Origin: Panorpa germanica
Taxonomy: Eukaryota > Arthropoda > Insecta > Mecoptera > Panorpidae
DNA: 64,000 bases
Assembly: GCA_963678705.1 (NCBI GenBank)
Contig: OY783204.1
Location: forward strand, 10,426,759 to 10,490,758
Reading direction: 5' to 3'
Part shown: positions 63,825 through 64,000 of the stretch, piece by piece
Layout: the number at the start of each line of letters is the position of its first letter
Numbering within the stretch: the stretch's first letter is position 1
Position numbers and translations under genes: made by a program
The notes under the pieces: generated by a model
What the model saw: only the letters and a program-made list of their open reading frames with translations
Told to the model about the DNA's origin: nothing
Database searches by the model: none

Positions 63825-64000
63825 AAACGTAAGGAATAATCTTGACTTTAACCTCCTTAATTGTAATACCTTTATAAATTAAATAATATGAAAAGAATAA
63901 ATTTTAATTTTAGTGATTGTTGAGTTTTATTTTATTTTTTTTTTTGATTTTATATTTTTTAAATAACAAATCAAAGCAAAATAAATGAAATATAAGAATG

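Larger units (their letters stand above)
1..64000 (+). repeat. Head-to-tail tandem array of gene-bearing units of about 1774 bp (U1-U32)
   Basis: The sequence beginning ttatcactcgactgttctgc recurs in direct orientation at 1, 1775, 3541, 5318, 7091, 13158, 14934, 16708, 18374, 20152, 21927, 23694, 25748, 28804, 31875, 33643, 35411, 39553, 47055, 50636, 52409, 54183, 55957, 57730, 59504, 61278 and 63052. Spacings are 1766-1778 bp once insertions are subtracted (for example 6067 minus the 4293-bp Helitron gives 1774). Every unit holds the same three-exon gene. The stretches between genes (about 1.1 kb each) are all the same spacer: 3' UTR with AATAAA, T-run, a diverged second copy of the gene's 3' end, AT-rich filler, then CCAAT/TATA promoter and leader. 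I see no other gene in any spacer apart from the mobile elements listed separately. The window cuts into the array at both ends, so its full size is unknown. Confidence 0.98.

Noticed and set aside
1-64000. CRISPR-like or rDNA/histone array explanation for the periodic repeats
   Set aside because: Unit length, introns and coding content fit neither; no rRNA, histone or short-spacer arrays are visible.

Overview
The window is eukaryotic nuclear DNA, almost certainly from an arthropod and most likely an insect. It is strongly AT-rich. It has short GT-AG introns, AATAAA polyadenylation signals, Helitrons, a BEL/Pao LTR retrotransposon and a tRNA-derived SINE. There is no operon structure and there are no bacterial genes.

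Almost all of it is one head-to-tail tandem array, all on the + strand, with a unit of about 1774 bp. I number the units U1 to U32, counting fragments. A complete unit has two inverted CCAAT boxes, a TATA box and a putative start site about 32 bp downstream. These are followed by a leader of about 175 nt, a three-exon gene (44 nt, an intron of about 75 nt, 118 nt, an intron of about 97 nt, 300 nt) and an AATAAA signal about 72 nt after the stop. A spacer of roughly 1 kb comes next. It carries a second, diverged copy of the gene's 3' end about 325 bp downstream of the first. The gene encodes a basic 153-residue protein with a C-terminal cysteine cluster (C-x3-C-x7-C-x-C). I do not recognise the family.

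The array is asymmetric. In U1-U20 nearly every copy is broken; only U12 is intact. The damage is start-codon loss, nonsense codons, lost splice sites, frameshifts or missing promoters. In U25-U32 seven of the eight copies are open, one of them (U27) only if a GC donor works, and the sequence is very uniform. The same lesion recurs in non-adjacent units, often three units apart, so dead alleles have been copied along with the array. The order of variants shows a three-unit higher-order repeat (about 5.3 kb) in the left and centre-right, and a two-unit repeat (3548 bp) at the right end. Several units are recombinants: U14 and U16 lack promoter and start codon, U23 and U24 are 903-bp deletion units, U21 is an exon 3 fragment, and U8 has an exon 3 deletion.

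Four mobile elements sit in the array, all left of 46.8 kb. (1) A Helitron at 7922-12214 (minus strand) carries a broken Rep-helicase gene. (2) A tRNA-type SINE lies at 24883-25148 with an 11-bp target duplication. (3) A 2407-bp non-autonomous Helitron built of three tandem monomers lies at 35852-38258, inside intron 2 of U19. (4) A decayed BEL/Pao element lies at 41538-46769 with a 5-bp target duplication. For each, the uninterrupted site can be read from neighbouring units, and the insertions fit the expected target rules (between A and T for both Helitrons).

The pattern of intact, homogeneous copies on one side and decayed, transposon-hit copies on the other suggests the left part is an eroding edge of a larger array that continues to the right of the window.
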